A stretch of DNA of 64,000 nt from Listeria grandensis FSL F6-0971 (GTDB taxonomy: Bacteria; Bacillota; Bacilli; Lactobacillales; Listeriaceae), in the NCBI RefSeq assembly GCF_000525835.1, contig NZ_AODD01000006.1, positions 62,001 to 126,000 on the forward strand, read 5' to 3'. A program made the position numbers and the translations under genes. Every line of letters begins with the position of its first letter. Within the stretch, counting starts at the first letter, position 1. Positions 11,371 through 20,011 of this stretch are shown one piece after another. The notes under the pieces were generated by a model. That model saw only the letters and a list, made by a program, of their open reading frames with translations. It had not been told where the DNA came from and searched no databases.

Positions 11371-11379
11371 TGGTATAAT
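11371..11379 (+). promoter_or_regulatory. Extended -10 promoter of the histidine phosphatase gene
   Basis: TGGTATAAT at 11371-11379 is a TG-N-TATAAT extended -10 element; no good -35 is present. It overlaps ATG 11378, which argues that the real start of the next gene is downstream at 11405. Confidence 0.5.
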
Positions 11380-11404
11380 GGAAGAAACGGCGGTGTTTGT
11401 TAAA

Positions 11405-12085
11405 ATGACTGGAAAAGTAACATTGTTTGTAACGAGGCACGGTAAGACAATGCTTAATACAACGGAGCGCGTGCAAGGATGGGCGGATTCGCCACTGACT
11501 GCGGAGGGGGTTCTAGTCGCGGAACAATTGGGACGCGGTTTAGCAGATACAACATTTGAAGCGCTTTATACGAGTGATCGTGGACGGACGCTTGAAACAG
11601 CAGATATTGTGATGCGCCACGCAGATTTTCAGTTGCCGGTGAATCAGTTGAAGGGATTACGCGAATTCGGCTTTGGTAAATTTGAAGGCGAATACAATCT
11701 TTTCATGTGGGAGACGGTGAGTAAGAGGCATGGTTTTCCGTCTGTGGAGGCATTTTTTGAGGTACATAAGCATGATGCGCCACGGGTGATGATTGATGCG
11801 GTAGCCGAAATGGATGAGACTGGTATGGCGGAGAATTGGGATATTTTCACGGAGCGATTGCTTCAGTCGCTGGACTTGATCTGTGAAGAACATACAGAGG
11901 GGCATGTACTCGTGATTTGTCACGGTATGGTTATCAATATTTTGCTTTCACTACTGGCTCCAAACCGCGTGGATGGTCCCATTGAAAATGCGAGTGTCAC
12001 TAAAATAAGTTATGCAAATGGGGAATACACTGTAGAGTCGGCGAATGACATGCAGTATGTTGCGCGTGGCATCGTTAAAAATTAG
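11405..12085 (+). CDS. Histidine phosphatase (phosphoglycerate mutase-like) family protein
   Basis: About 226 residues. The catalytic 'TRHGKT' phosphohistidine motif lies near the N-terminus, the second Arg in 'LYTSDRGRTLETA', and the second catalytic His in 'VLVICHGMV'. It acts on small phosphorylated metabolites as a phosphatase; substrate is not predictable. The longer frame from ATG 11378 is rejected because that codon lies inside the -10 element; ATG 11405 has GGCGGTG at 11389-11395. Similar genes precede gdhA in L. monocytogenes (from memory lmo0556/lmo0557). Confidence 0.85.
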   Translation: MTGKVTLFVTRHGKTMLNTTERVQGWADSPLTAEGVLVAEQLGRGLADTTFEALYTSDRGRTLETADIVMRHADFQLPVNQLKGLREFGFGKFEGEYNLFMWETVSKRHGFPSVEAFFEVHKHDAPRVMIDAVAEMDETGMAENWDIFTERLLQSLDLICEEHTEGHVLVICHGMVINILLSLLAPNRVDGPIENASVTKISYANGEYTVESANDMQYVARGIVKN

Positions 12086-12109
12086 GATAAGGGATGAAGA
12101 ACATGGAAG

Positions 12110-12400
12110 ATGAACCGATCAAAAAAAAGAACAACACTCTTAGGTATTCTGGCATTTTTACTAGGAATTCTATGTATCGTGATGATTTTTATAAAGCCAG
12201 TTGAGTTTGGATTTGTCACGTCGAGTAATTGGTTTATTGTGATTTTTGGTGTGGCGGTAGTGGCGATGATTTTTTCGATTTGGGGTATTGCAAGGGAGAC
12301 AGAGCGCAATTTCTTACCGATTATTGGCTTTATTATTTCGATGGCCTATATCGTATTTTGGGTGATTTTTTTCTTGTTGATATTAATAGGTGTGATGTAA
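12110..12400 (+). CDS. Small three-helix membrane protein
   Basis: 96 residues with three predicted membrane segments (about 9-29, 41-60 and 72-95), a basic N-terminus 'NRSKKRT' and a short cytoplasmic loop 'ARETERN'. Unrecognised family; resembles DUF-type small Firmicute membrane proteins. The ribosome binding site is poor: AAGGG at 12089-12093 is 16 nt away and GGAAG directly abuts the ATG, so start choice is uncertain. An in-frame TGA just upstream excludes an earlier start. Confidence 0.6.
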   Translation: MNRSKKRTTLLGILAFLLGILCIVMIFIKPVEFGFVTSSNWFIVIFGVAVVAMIFSIWGIARETERNFLPIIGFIISMAYIVFWVIFFLLILIGVM

Positions 12401-12425
12401 AAAATGAGATGGAGGAATGAGAATT

Positions 12426-12833
12426 ATGGCATTTGAAACAAGAAAACCGATTTCTACTTTTTTAACGTTTAGTGGGAAAGCAGAGGCGGCGATGGATTTC
12501 TACGTTGGGCTGTTCGGTGAAGATGCGAAGACGTTCGGCAAAACATATATCGGCGAAAGCGATCGTGGGGAAACCGGTAAACTGCTTAATGGTACGTTCG
12601 ATATTCGTGGTCAATCATTCATGGTAATGGACATGGAGGCGGAGTATGCTACGCCGTTTTCGTGGGCAACTTCGATTTTAGTGCAGTGTGAAGAGGAAGT
12701 AGAGTTTGATCGCTTGTTTGCGGCATTTTCCGATGGAGGTTCTGTGATGATGGGACCAATCGAGCTTCCACCATTTAAAAAAGTAACATGGGTTACTGAT
12801 AAGTTCGGCGTGACTTGGCAGCTCGTTTGGTAA
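12426..12833 (+). CDS. VOC superfamily protein (PhnB/glyoxalase-like)
   Basis: 135 residues from ATG 12426, which has GGAGG (12411-12415) at 10 nt; the in-frame ATG 12417 is only 1 nt from it. The sequence starts 'KPISTFLTFSGKAEAAMDFY', a typical first half of the PhnB-like VOC fold, and ends 'KFGVTWQLVW'. Such proteins bind a metal in a paired beta-alpha-beta-beta-beta cavity and act in resistance or small-molecule conversion, but the substrate cannot be told. It is the last gene before a bidirectional terminator. Confidence 0.8.
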   Translation: MAFETRKPISTFLTFSGKAEAAMDFYVGLFGEDAKTFGKTYIGESDRGETGKLLNGTFDIRGQSFMVMDMEAEYATPFSWATSILVQCEEEVEFDRLFAAFSDGGSVMMGPIELPPFKKVTWVTDKFGVTWQLVW

Positions 12834-12866
12834 AATAGGAAAAACGTTTGTGACGAAATAAAGCTA

Positions 12867-12900
12867 GAAAAGCCCTTCCCGGAAATGGGGAGGGCTTTTC
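12867..12900. terminator. Bidirectional terminator
   Basis: GAAAAGCCCTTCCC (12867-12880) and GGGGAGGGCTTTTC (12887-12900) pair over 14 bp with one G-U. It separates the convergent VOC gene and the minus-strand Ig-like gene. Confidence 0.85.
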
Positions 12901-12907
12901 AAAAGTA

Positions 12908-13757
12908 TTAACGTGATGCGGTTACTGTAGATGTGAGTGGTTCGCATACGTTACTGTAGTCATCGACCATGGTGGCTGTTAACGTGGTTTCAGCTTTTAA
13001 CAAAGCATCTAGTTTAACGTGAATGATACCAGCAGAATCAGCAGAATATCGCTTTCCTAGTAGTGTCAGTCTAGAATAAGGCGTCGCAGTAGAGAGGATA
13101 TCTGTACTACGATCGGAAACCTCTTGTACTAATTGCGGCCCTTTTGGTAATGCGGTAGTAGAAGGCTTAACATTGTAGACTGGACTATATAAAACCTGAC
13201 TATACTCTGATGAAGTTACTCGTAGCATAACACTATCTCCAAGAGGGATAGGGGAGCCCAGTCTTATGTACCACTGACCATAGCCAAATGAGTATGTAGA
13301 AGCAGATTCTTTTCCATTTACTAAAAGAGTTACAATAGAATTTGGTCGTACACTTCCAAATAGCATGTTTGCTCCAGTGGTGACTGCAGGATCTATCGTG
13401 TTTCCATTTGCTACGGTGTATACTTTCGTGGCACTGCTAACCCCTGTTGATGAGATGAACTTTGTAATAACATTATCACCTAACTCTAGATAATTCGGTA
13501 ATTGAATATGAAAAACTCCGTTAGTATTGCTTGTATAGTTTTGTCCATTGACAACTAAAGTGGCATTTGGGGGACCGATAAAGGTGGCCTCTTTACTGGT
13601 ATTTAGTAAGTTTCCAGCCAAAAATGGTACATCGATAGACGCGTTGCTGGTAGCAGTTACATTACTATTGTGTTCAGCTACTTGAGCAATACACGAATTA
13701 CCAACAGTGAAGCTTCCTAAAGTTTATCCTATTCCGGCGGCGACAAGAATGGCATTT
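12908..13757 (-). pseudogene. Secreted Ig-like repeat protein, broken near its signal peptide
   Basis: From 13621 to 12908 the minus strand encodes 237 residues of repeated Ig-like beta modules ('PPNATLVVNGQ', 'VRPNSIVTLLVNGK', 'ATPYSRLTLLGK'), similar in style to the adhesin repeats at 22190-23439. The only start in this frame is a TTG inside sequence that is already coding. Upstream the same frame reads 'TLGSFTVGNSCIAQVAEH', then an in-frame TAA at about 13724, then 'AILVAAGIG'. That is a signal-peptide core with cleavage near 'IAQ'. The stop splits the signal peptide, and no good start remains. I call it a pseudogene unless the stop is a sequencing error. Confidence 0.55.
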
Positions 13758-13793
13758 ATTTATTTGTTAAAAAGTTACACAAAAAAATTGAAA

Positions 13794-13807
13794 AGAAAAC
13801 GCTTTCT
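13794..13807 (-). promoter_or_regulatory. Candidate cre site (CcpA operator)
   Basis: AGAAAACGCTTTCT is near-palindromic and close to the cre consensus around the central CG. It lies about 50 nt upstream of the broken Ig-like gene. Based on sequence likeness only. Confidence 0.3.
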
Positions 13808-13843
13808 TCGAGAGGGTAGTTGCGATTGAGGAAGGCTACTATA

Positions 13844-13886
13844 AAAAAACCTCCGTATCAAATAGAAGGCTCATTTGGTACGGAGG
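13844..13886 (-). terminator. Terminator of the Gfo/Idh/MocA gene
   Basis: CCTCCGTATCAAAT (13850-13863) and ATTTGGTACGGAGG (13873-13886) form a 14-bp stem with one G-T; on the minus strand it is followed by seven T. It lies just past the oxidoreductase stop. Confidence 0.85.
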
Positions 13887-13914
13887 AAAAATTTAATATA
13901 CAATGACCTAACAC

Positions 13915-14952
13915 TTATAAAGAAATCACACGTGGATTTTTCCCAGTGAAGCCTTGTTCTAATATCGTCATATTTGTAAGTGTTTCGTTGTCGCTTACTA
14001 ATTTTTGCGTACTGTTTAAAATGGCATCATGCAACTGATCATAAAGACGACCATAATCACCAAGTGGTGTAGGTACGGTTTCTTGCACGGTTTCGTTATT
14101 TTCATTGACATAAACAAGCGTACCGTAATGGCTCTCAGGATCAATACCGAAATTCGCATCACCAGGCATTACACCAGCTTTTAGGCATGTTTCCTGCTGG
14201 TCGATACCATATTTCACGAAGCTGCCTTTTGTACCGTGAAGGATGAACTTCGGATATGGAATATTCACCAAATGGCTTGTCTTCACAATTACCTTATGCT
14301 TTGGATAGAAGAATTGCACTTCAAATGTGTCATCAGGATTCTTCGGATTGCGAACAGAACGAATGTCGTAACTAACTTCTTCAGGGCGACCGAACAAATC
14401 AATAATTTGATCCATCATGTGAACGCCAAGTCCATAAAAAGCTCCGTCGTAATATTCCCCATCAGAATCTGGCGCCTCCGGACGATAATAATCCATATGT
14501 GATTCCAGTTCTACAAGATCACCTATTTTCCCACTAGCCAAAACTTCCTTTACCGCCAAGAAATCACTATCAAAACGACGGTTTTGGTAAGCCGTCGCAA
14601 TTAAACCTTTTGATTTCGCCAGTTCAAAAAGCTCTTCCGCCTCTTCAGAAGTTGTGCAGAACGGTTTTTCAACGAGAACGTTTTTGCCGTTTTGCAAAGC
14701 TTTTTTCGCTAGTTCATAGTGCGTGCTTGCAGGCGTGCAGATGCTGACTAACTGAATTTCGCCGTCTTGCAAAAGCACATCAAGATTATCCGTAAATTCA
14801 ATCTGATGTTGCGCATATTCTGCCTCCAGTTCAGGCTTGCGGTGGTGATTGTAAATCGTTTTAACGCGGATATTGTCGCGGATCAGCGTGTAAGGCATGT
14901 GATAACGCGTCGTACTTTTCCCAAATCCGATATAACCAATAGTCAATGTCAT
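13915..14952 (-). CDS. Gfo/Idh/MocA family NAD(P)-dependent oxidoreductase
   Basis: 345 residues from ATG 14952, with AGGAGG at 14960-14965; the in-frame extension further upstream has no ribosome binding site and runs into a hairpin. N-terminal Rossmann fold ('IGYIGFGKSTTRYHMPY'), 'CTPASTHYELA', and the 'VEKPFC' segment with the conserved EKP motif. The C-terminal substrate-binding half includes 'GLGVHMMDQIIDLFG'. Acts on a sugar, inositol or sugar acid; substrate unknown. The neighbouring 6-phosphogluconolactonase-type gene in the same direction suggests a role in sugar metabolism. Confidence 0.9.
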   Translation of the reverse strand: MTLTIGYIGFGKSTTRYHMPYTLIRDNIRVKTIYNHHRKPELEAEYAQHQIEFTDNLDVLLQDGEIQLVSICTPASTHYELAKKALQNGKNVLVEKPFCTTSEEAEELFELAKSKGLIATAYQNRRFDSDFLAVKEVLASGKIGDLVELESHMDYYRPEAPDSDGEYYDGAFYGLGVHMMDQIIDLFGRPEEVSYDIRSVRNPKNPDDTFEVQFFYPKHKVIVKTSHLVNIPYPKFILHGTKGSFVKYGIDQQETCLKAGVMPGDANFGIDPESHYGTLVYVNENNETVQETVPTPLGDYGRLYDQLHDAILNSTQKLVSDNETLTNMTILEQGFTGKNPRVISL

Positions 14953-14986
14953 TATATTTCCTCCTAGAGAGATGCTTGGGCCAAAT

Positions 14987-15107
14987 AAATCGGCGACAAG
15001 CGCTCGCATTTAAGGAGTTTCGCGAACTTCCGGTTCTCATGTACAGTCGTACACTCCGCTTCCGGCTTCCGCAAAACTCCTTAAATACAAACGCTTTCGC
15101 TCGATTT
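14987..15107. repeat. Large imperfect palindrome between two minus-strand genes
   Basis: The arms 14987-15025 and 15070-15107 are imperfect reverse complements over almost 40 bp, with the core ATTTAAGGAGTTT / AAACTCCTTAAAT exact. The centre holds a further GTAC-rich hairpin and inverted CCGG-containing stretches. It would form a long RNA hairpin in the leader of the oxidoreductase gene. It looks like a mobile intergenic hairpin (MITE or REP-like) and not a terminator, since it has no T tail. Confidence 0.7.
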
Positions 15108-15189
15108 GTGTAAAGCCATAAATACTTTTTATCTAAAGTATGGTGAGCTCTTTTCACTTATTCCGAATTTTCCCAAGGCCTCTTGTTTA

Positions 15190-16239
15190 TTACTCGTTAA
15201 TAAATTTCACGCAAACTGGTTCTGGAACGTGGATATCTTTTTGAAGTAAAGTTAGCGCGCCAGTTTCTTTATTCACGCCAAATACTGTAACGTTGTTCGT
15301 GTTTTCGTTGGATACTAACAAAATTTCGCCACTCGGATCAAGGTCGAAGTCACGAGGACCAACACCTTCCACAGGAGTAGTAGCGGCCAAACTCAATTTA
15401 CCTGCTGCATCAATCGCAAAAGTCACAACCGCATCTTGTCCGCGATTAGAAACATATAGGAAGCGACCGTCGTTGGAAATGTGAATCGCGCTACCTTTAT
15501 TTTCACCACTAAAATCAGCTGGTAAAGAAGCAATGCTTTGAATCTCAGTTAACGCGCCAGTGGCTTCATCATAAGCCGCAACGACAACATCAGCCGCCAT
15601 TTCAGTCATGATATAAGCAATTTTGTCGTTCGGATGGAAAACAAGGTTACGAGGACCACTTCCACCCTTGACTTTCAAATCGCTCACTTTTTCAAGAACA
15701 CCGTCGTTTAGCGCATACGTTGTCACATAGTCTGTTCCAAGATCACACGTAATGACAAATTTCTCATCCGGCGTGAAACCTGCAAAATGGGCATGTGCTT
15801 TTTCTTGACGCTCTTTGTTCGGGCCAGTACCGATATGCTGAACGGACGAACTTGGAGCTTTTAGTGCGCCGTTTTTCTCGGTTGGGTAGGCCACGATTGT
15901 TCCTAAATGATAGTTCGCTGATACGACAAAAGCGCCGTCTTTCGATGCATCGACATAACAAGGAGGATTTCCAGCTTGGACTTCTTGGTTCAAATAATCT
16001 AGAGAACCATCTTCTTTAATCGCAAAAGCCGCAACTCCGCCATTTTCGCCATCTTTTGCTACAGAATAAAGATATTTTTGATCATCCGTAAGTTTCAAGT
16101 AAGTAGGATTGTCCATCTTTCCAGCAAGCTTATTCTGCGTAATTTCACCTGTTTTTTTATCAATATGAAGGCGATAAATTCCTTCACTTTCTACTTTGGT
16201 GTATGTACCAATGTAGGCAATTGCTTCTTTGTTAGCCAT
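15190..16239 (-). CDS. 6-phosphogluconolactonase-type seven-bladed beta-propeller lactonase
   Basis: 349 residues, the normal size for the YkgB/Pgl lactonase family. N-terminus 'AYIGTYTKVESEGIYRL', repeated blade motifs ('DGRFLYVSNRGQDAV', 'GPRNLVFHPNDKIAY', 'VGPRDFDLDPSGEIL'), no signal peptide. It should hydrolyse 6-phosphogluconolactone in the oxidative pentose phosphate pathway, as shown for Bacillus YkgB and Escherichia Pgl. ATG 16239 is preceded by AAAGGAGGA. The gene is followed at about 80 nt by the large palindrome. Confidence 0.88.
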   Translation of the reverse strand: MANKEAIAYIGTYTKVESEGIYRLHIDKKTGEITQNKLAGKMDNPTYLKLTDDQKYLYSVAKDGENGGVAAFAIKEDGSLDYLNQEVQAGNPPCYVDASKDGAFVVSANYHLGTIVAYPTEKNGALKAPSSSVQHIGTGPNKERQEKAHAHFAGFTPDEKFVITCDLGTDYVTTYALNDGVLEKVSDLKVKGGSGPRNLVFHPNDKIAYIMTEMAADVVVAAYDEATGALTEIQSIASLPADFSGENKGSAIHISNDGRFLYVSNRGQDAVVTFAIDAAGKLSLAATTPVEGVGPRDFDLDPSGEILLVSNENTNNVTVFGVNKETGALTLLQKDIHVPEPVCVKFINE

Positions 16240-16477
16240 AAATCTTTTCCTCCTTTAAGCGTTATCTTCTTTATTATTATAGCACAGCTGGAGAAAAGTA
16301 TAGGCTTATAAAACTATGTTACTATATCATTACAAATATTTCTGTAAAAGCACTCATTTTAGAGATTGAAAACACAATTTTAGCGAAAAAAGTGCGTTTA
16401 ATGTAAAAAATAAGAACTTTTTTCGAGTATTCATGATATCAATATAAAATAATTGTAATAAAAACGTAACAAAAGTA
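16240..16477. other. Divergent intergenic region
   Basis: AT-rich DNA between the divergent lactonase and SH3b genes. Apart from the SH3b promoter at its right end I see no gene, terminator or repeat; no PrfA-box palindrome was found. Confidence 0.5.
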
Positions 16478-16506
16478 TTGACTTAGAAATATTAATAGTG
16501 TAATAT
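16478..16506 (+). promoter_or_regulatory. Sigma-A promoter of the SH3b protein gene
   Basis: TTGACT (16478-16483), 17 nt, TAATAT (16501-16506). The leader of about 75 nt contains a small hairpin AAGGG-CGC-CCCTT (about 16518-16530). Confidence 0.7.
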
Positions 16507-16587
16507 AAAGATATCGAAAGGGCGCCCCTTAGAAAACTTGTAAAACTGCAACTATCCTTATGAAAAACTAAATTTGAAGGAGAGATT

Positions 16588-17128
16588 ATGATGAATAATG
16601 TAATGAGCAAAAAAACAACTAAATTGGTAGCCGCAACAGGATTAGCATTGACACTAGCATTCACAACAGTAGCAGCCGGAGCCTTTACAGTAGATGCAGC
16701 ACAAACAACACATTATACAGCGAAACCTCAAATGGTAACAGCAAAATCAGCAGTATACGTTCGCGCAGGTGAAAGCACAAATTCAAAAATACTAGGCACA
16801 CTTAAAAAAGGTGAAAAAGTTTACTTCGTGAAAGACAATTATGGATGGAGTAAAGTTACTTATAAAGGCAAGACTGGCTATGTCGGAACTCGCTACTTAA
16901 ACATTCCTGGCAAACAAGTCAACTCAGTTAAAAAGTAGAACCAACAAAAGCAGCAACTGCCAAAACTGCTGTATCCGTTCGGGCTGACGCAAGCAAGACA
17001 GCTAAGATTTTAAACACACTGAAAAAAGGCGAAAAGTAACAATTGTAATAGACAAGCATGGCTGGAGCAAAGTGATTTACAAAGGTAAAACAGGCTATGT
17101 AGCGACACAATTCTTAAACTTAAGATAA
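16588..17128 (+). pseudogene. Secreted protein with two bacterial SH3 domains, frameshifted twice
   Basis: The first frame (16588-16938) gives a signal peptide cut near 'VDAAQ' and one SH3b domain ('VYVRAGESTNSKILGTLKKG' ... 'GYVGTRYL'). After its stop a second SH3b domain is readable as 'VSVRADASKTAKILNTLKKG' and 'GWSKVIYKGKTGYVATQFL', ending at TAA 17126-17128. Restoring one A after 16931 (AAAAA to AAAAAA) and one A at about 17037 (AAAA to AAAAA) makes a single 180-residue protein. SH3b domains bind peptidoglycan. Both lesions are -1 in A runs, so sequencing error is likely; otherwise a one-domain protein is made. Confidence 0.75.
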
Positions 17129-17233
17129 GTTTTTCTGCAACAAGAGTGAAAATTGTGAAGTAAGTAGGATTGCATCACAAGAATGAGTAGCTCATCACAT
17201 AGATTTTTGCATAAACTCCCCCCATGAAGAACG

Positions 17234-17280
17234 AAATAGGACGTAAACTGGTTGTATAGATCAGTTCGCGTCCTATTTTG
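17234..17280 (+). terminator. Terminator after the SH3b gene
   Basis: AAATAGGACG (17234-17243) pairs with CGTCCTATTT (17269-17278), with inner pairing AACTG/CAGTT and a short T tail. Confidence 0.75.
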
Positions 17281-17303
17281 TTCCACAGAAAAAGAGTTGT
17301 GAA

Positions 17304-17331
17304 TTGCTTTTTGACAATGGCTGAGTATAAT
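17304..17331 (+). promoter_or_regulatory. Promoter of the Mga-type regulator gene
   Basis: TTGCTT (17304-17309), 16 nt, TATAAT (17326-17331). The TTGACA at 17311 is too close to the -10 to serve as its -35. Confidence 0.5.
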
Positions 17332-17382
17332 GAGATGCAAGAACATATAAACTGTTGTACTTATTTTATGGGGGTGTTGTGT

Positions 17383-18855
17383 ATGAATCATTTCTTTTTA
17401 CAGTTGATCGCAGAAAAAAAGGTTAGGCGACAAATCAGGGTAGTCCAGAAGATTTACGATGCTAAATTCCCTATGACAGTGGATGAGATTGCAGAGGATT
17501 TGGATATTTCCAAAAGAACATTATCTAGAGATATAAAGGATATCGAGCACTCGTTTCCAGAACAAGAAGTATTAGAACTAAATACGGTGTATGGCTATTC
17601 TATTAATCACACGCATTACGTCGATGATCTGATAGTAAGAATTTCTGAGGAATCACCATTGCTTCTTATTGTGAATGGTGTTTTTCAGGGAGAGTCCAAA
17701 AGTATCGATGAGTGGGCAGATGAATTGTTTATATCGACATCTACGCTACACAGATATTTAACATACCTGAAAAACATATTAAAGGAATTTAAGCTTGAAT
17801 TATCGTTAACACCGATAGCAATACTTGGTGAGGAAGTGAATATTCGACATTTCTTTTTTAACTTTTTCTACAATATGAATGATATTTCGACGATAAGCCA
17901 TCCAACAGAAGCGGAGTATGAGTTTCACCTAAAATTATTGGCTGAATATGATGAAATCAGGAAAACCAGTAATTTTTCACAACACAGAAGAGGGCTGTAT
18001 TGGATTATGGTAGTAAATACTCGCATTAAACAAGGTCACTTTATCAAAATAAATCCAGAACTAAAAAAAATGCAAAAACAAATGGAGACATATCAGGTAT
18101 TAGCTCAGGTAGTAGAATCACTACTCCCGATTTTTGTGGTAGATAGTGTGCCTGAAGATGAGATGGTGTACATGGATTTGTTGACGCTAGATATTTTTGT
18201 GTATTTAGGGGATAGAGTTATAAGTGGTTTTCATTCTAAAGCAGAAATGGATGCAGTCGATGATTTTCTAGCGAAGGCATTTCAAGTGTTAGGTATTGAT
18301 GCGATAGAAGCGTCTGATTTAAGGGTTTTCATTGCCTATTTTCGTAATCAAATTATATTATCTAAGCTAACACCTTTATTTCAAAAAAATGTTTATGAGG
18401 TCAACCAACTTATAAAAGGTGGACATAAGGCGTTGTTTTACAATTGGGTAGATCTATTGCAAAATGACCCAATTAAGCAAATTGCTAACATAGAGTATAT
18501 AGAGGATGTAGCGGTGAATTTGACGATCTTTACACATTGTATGGCTTATAATAAGCACTTCAAAGAACGTGAGCGGCACATTTTATTTACATTCGATGGT
18601 CCTAACGCCTATTTGAACTATTTGGCGACTTTGATAGAGAAATTCAATATTAAAAATGTCCGAATCACACTTTTGACGAATGAGCACGCTACGAATGAGC
18701 TTATAAAAGAACGTCAGGTGGATGTTGTTGTGTGCAACTACAAAGATGATAATGTGGTATTGGACTGCGAAGTATATAAGGCCGAGCGGGTTCCAACAGA
18801 GAATGATTGGGAACAAATTCGTAACATTATATTTTATATGGATGAAATTATCTAA
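17383..18855 (+). CDS. Mga/AtxA-type transcriptional regulator (HTH plus PRD-like domains)
   Basis: 490 residues from ATG 17383 (GGGGGTG at 17370-17376); the frame extends upstream to a TTG at 17278 but that part overlaps the preceding terminator and promoter. Two N-terminal winged helix-turn-helix units are visible: 'MTVDEIAEDLDISKRTLSRD' and 'SIDEWADELFISTSTLHRYL'. Long helical PRD-like domains follow, and the C-terminal 'NVRITLLTNEHATNELIK' part resembles an EIIB-like fold. Mga-family proteins activate surface-protein genes and can be controlled by PTS phosphorylation. The large secreted protein gene starting 1.2 kb downstream is the natural candidate target. Confidence 0.82.
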   Translation: MNHFFLQLIAEKKVRRQIRVVQKIYDAKFPMTVDEIAEDLDISKRTLSRDIKDIEHSFPEQEVLELNTVYGYSINHTHYVDDLIVRISEESPLLLIVNGVFQGESKSIDEWADELFISTSTLHRYLTYLKNILKEFKLELSLTPIAILGEEVNIRHFFFNFFYNMNDISTISHPTEAEYEFHLKLLAEYDEIRKTSNFSQHRRGLYWIMVVNTRIKQGHFIKINPELKKMQKQMETYQVLAQVVESLLPIFVVDSVPEDEMVYMDLLTLDIFVYLGDRVISGFHSKAEMDAVDDFLAKAFQVLGIDAIEASDLRVFIAYFRNQIILSKLTPLFQKNVYEVNQLIKGGHKALFYNWVDLLQNDPIKQIANIEYIEDVAVNLTIFTHCMAYNKHFKERERHILFTFDGPNAYLNYLATLIEKFNIKNVRITLLTNEHATNELIKERQVDVVVCNYKDDNVVLDCEVYKAERVPTENDWEQIRNIIFYMDEII

Positions 18856-18867
18856 TAATAGCAGGAA

Positions 18868-18907
18868 GCTCTAGTGTCAGTAAAGTTGCTGATACTGGAG
18901 TTTTTTT
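18868..18907 (+). terminator. Terminator after the Mga-type gene
   Basis: GCTCTAGTGTCAG (18868-18880) pairs with CTGATACTGGAG (18889-18900), with two G-U pairs, then TTTTTTT. Confidence 0.88.
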
Positions 18908-18910
18908 GTT

Positions 18911-18998
18911 GGAAATAGAATGGCGGAGGTTGAAGCCAAATTTGATTTCTAATCAATTATTAAAAATGGTTTAATAGAATTAACAACAAGAACAACTG
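18911..18998 (+). repeat. Direct repeat, left copy, bracketing the regulator/surface-protein module
   Basis: About 88 bp beginning GGAAATAGAATGGCGG and ending AACAAGAACAACTGAC. It recurs at 23567-23656 with only a handful of differences. In one frame both copies read as the end of a protein, 'IEWRRLKPNLISNQLLKMV' and stop, so it is a copied gene 3' end and not a random repeat. The family of that protein is not recognised. Confidence 0.85.
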
Positions 18999-19228
18999 AC
19001 CACAAGAAAAAGACATAAAAAAAATGTCAGAGTTGTGACGGATACCAACCTTGTCATAGCAAGGAAAAAAAAATGTATAGAAAAAAAATAAAAACATGAG
19101 GTAGCATGGTATCATTTTGGAGCACGTATAAAAAAGACGTTTTGATTGGATTAACGTATTAATAAAAATACAAAAACATAGTAGTATTAATTCTAGTCAT
19201 GCAAGGAGATATTAATGGAGGTTTACAA
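18999..19228. other. Upstream region of the Crp/Fnr-type gene
   Basis: AT-rich, with several long A runs and a small hairpin CCTTG-TCATAG-CAAGG (about 19049-19064). No convincing promoter hexamer pair or Crp/Fnr half-site palindrome could be picked by eye. Confidence 0.4.
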
Positions 19229-19877
19229 ATGGATTATTTAGCAATAAACAAGCTACTCATTCGGGATAAGACAATTTTACAAAGCATCATAAACTCCAAT
19301 GATTTTCAGGATAACTTATTGGAAACGGTAGTTATTCGAAAAGGGGATAGAATAATGCAAGATAGGATTCAAGATATTTACATCATAGAGGAAGGCTATC
19401 TTGCCAAAATATTTACTCATAATAAAAATATAGAAAAAAAAAATATGTCAAGCATTCTTGAGTGAAACAGATGTTATTTGGAGTAATCAATTTATTAGTG
19501 ATAGTAAGGTGAGTTATGAGCCGCTAAGCAGAGTTGTATTAACGAAAATTGATGCAAATATTTTTTTTAACGTACTAGCATCACATCCATTTTTTACAGA
19601 CGTCCTTATTGAGGTATTGAATCGAAATGAGGAGCTTGCTGAATTATATGCCAAGCAGTTTCAGTACGAGTTGCAAGACAGAATCCTTATGTTATTCGAA
19701 CAGCTAGGAACACAAATAAGTCAGCAAAAGTTTATTTTGCCAAAAGGCTTGAATGCATATTATATCGCTGCTTATTGTGGCGTGAGTAGAGTTAGCGCTA
19801 ACAGAGTATTGAGAGAATTGAAAGAAATTAAATTGATAGAAAAAAATAGTAAAGGTATATTAATATTCAGAAAATAA
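19229..19877 (+). pseudogene. Crp/Fnr-family transcriptional regulator, one-base frameshift
   Basis: ATG 19229 is preceded by GGAGG (19217-19221). The N-terminal part ('VVIRKGDRIMQDRIQDIYII') is a cyclic-nucleotide-binding-type beta roll and the C-terminal part has the winged helix 'AYYIAAYCGVSRVSANRVL'. The frame shifts in a run of ten A at 19434-19443; nine A would read 'IEKKICQAFLSETDVIWSN' and give one protein of 215 residues, the usual Crp/Fnr length. In Listeria this family includes PrfA and many paralogues lacking known effectors. It sits right before the giant surface-protein gene and probably regulates it. Confidence 0.78.
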
Positions 19878-20011
19878 TAATGTGACCTAAATTAGAAACA
19901 TGGGTTTATAAGTTCTCCCGTGCCCGCAAAAAACTTAAAATGATCATTTGGAGTGTCAGTTCAAAGGGTATACAGTTAAGAAAATAAATTTAGAAGGAGA
20001 ATGATTTAAAA

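Noticed and set aside
16240-16587. Possible PrfA box upstream of the SH3b gene
   Set aside because: No 14-bp palindrome near TTAACANNTGTTAA is present; only an ordinary sigma-A promoter is seen.
17278-17382. N-terminal extension of the Mga-type regulator from TTG 17278
   Set aside because: It would overlap the preceding terminator and the regulator's own promoter; ATG 17383 has a good ribosome binding site.
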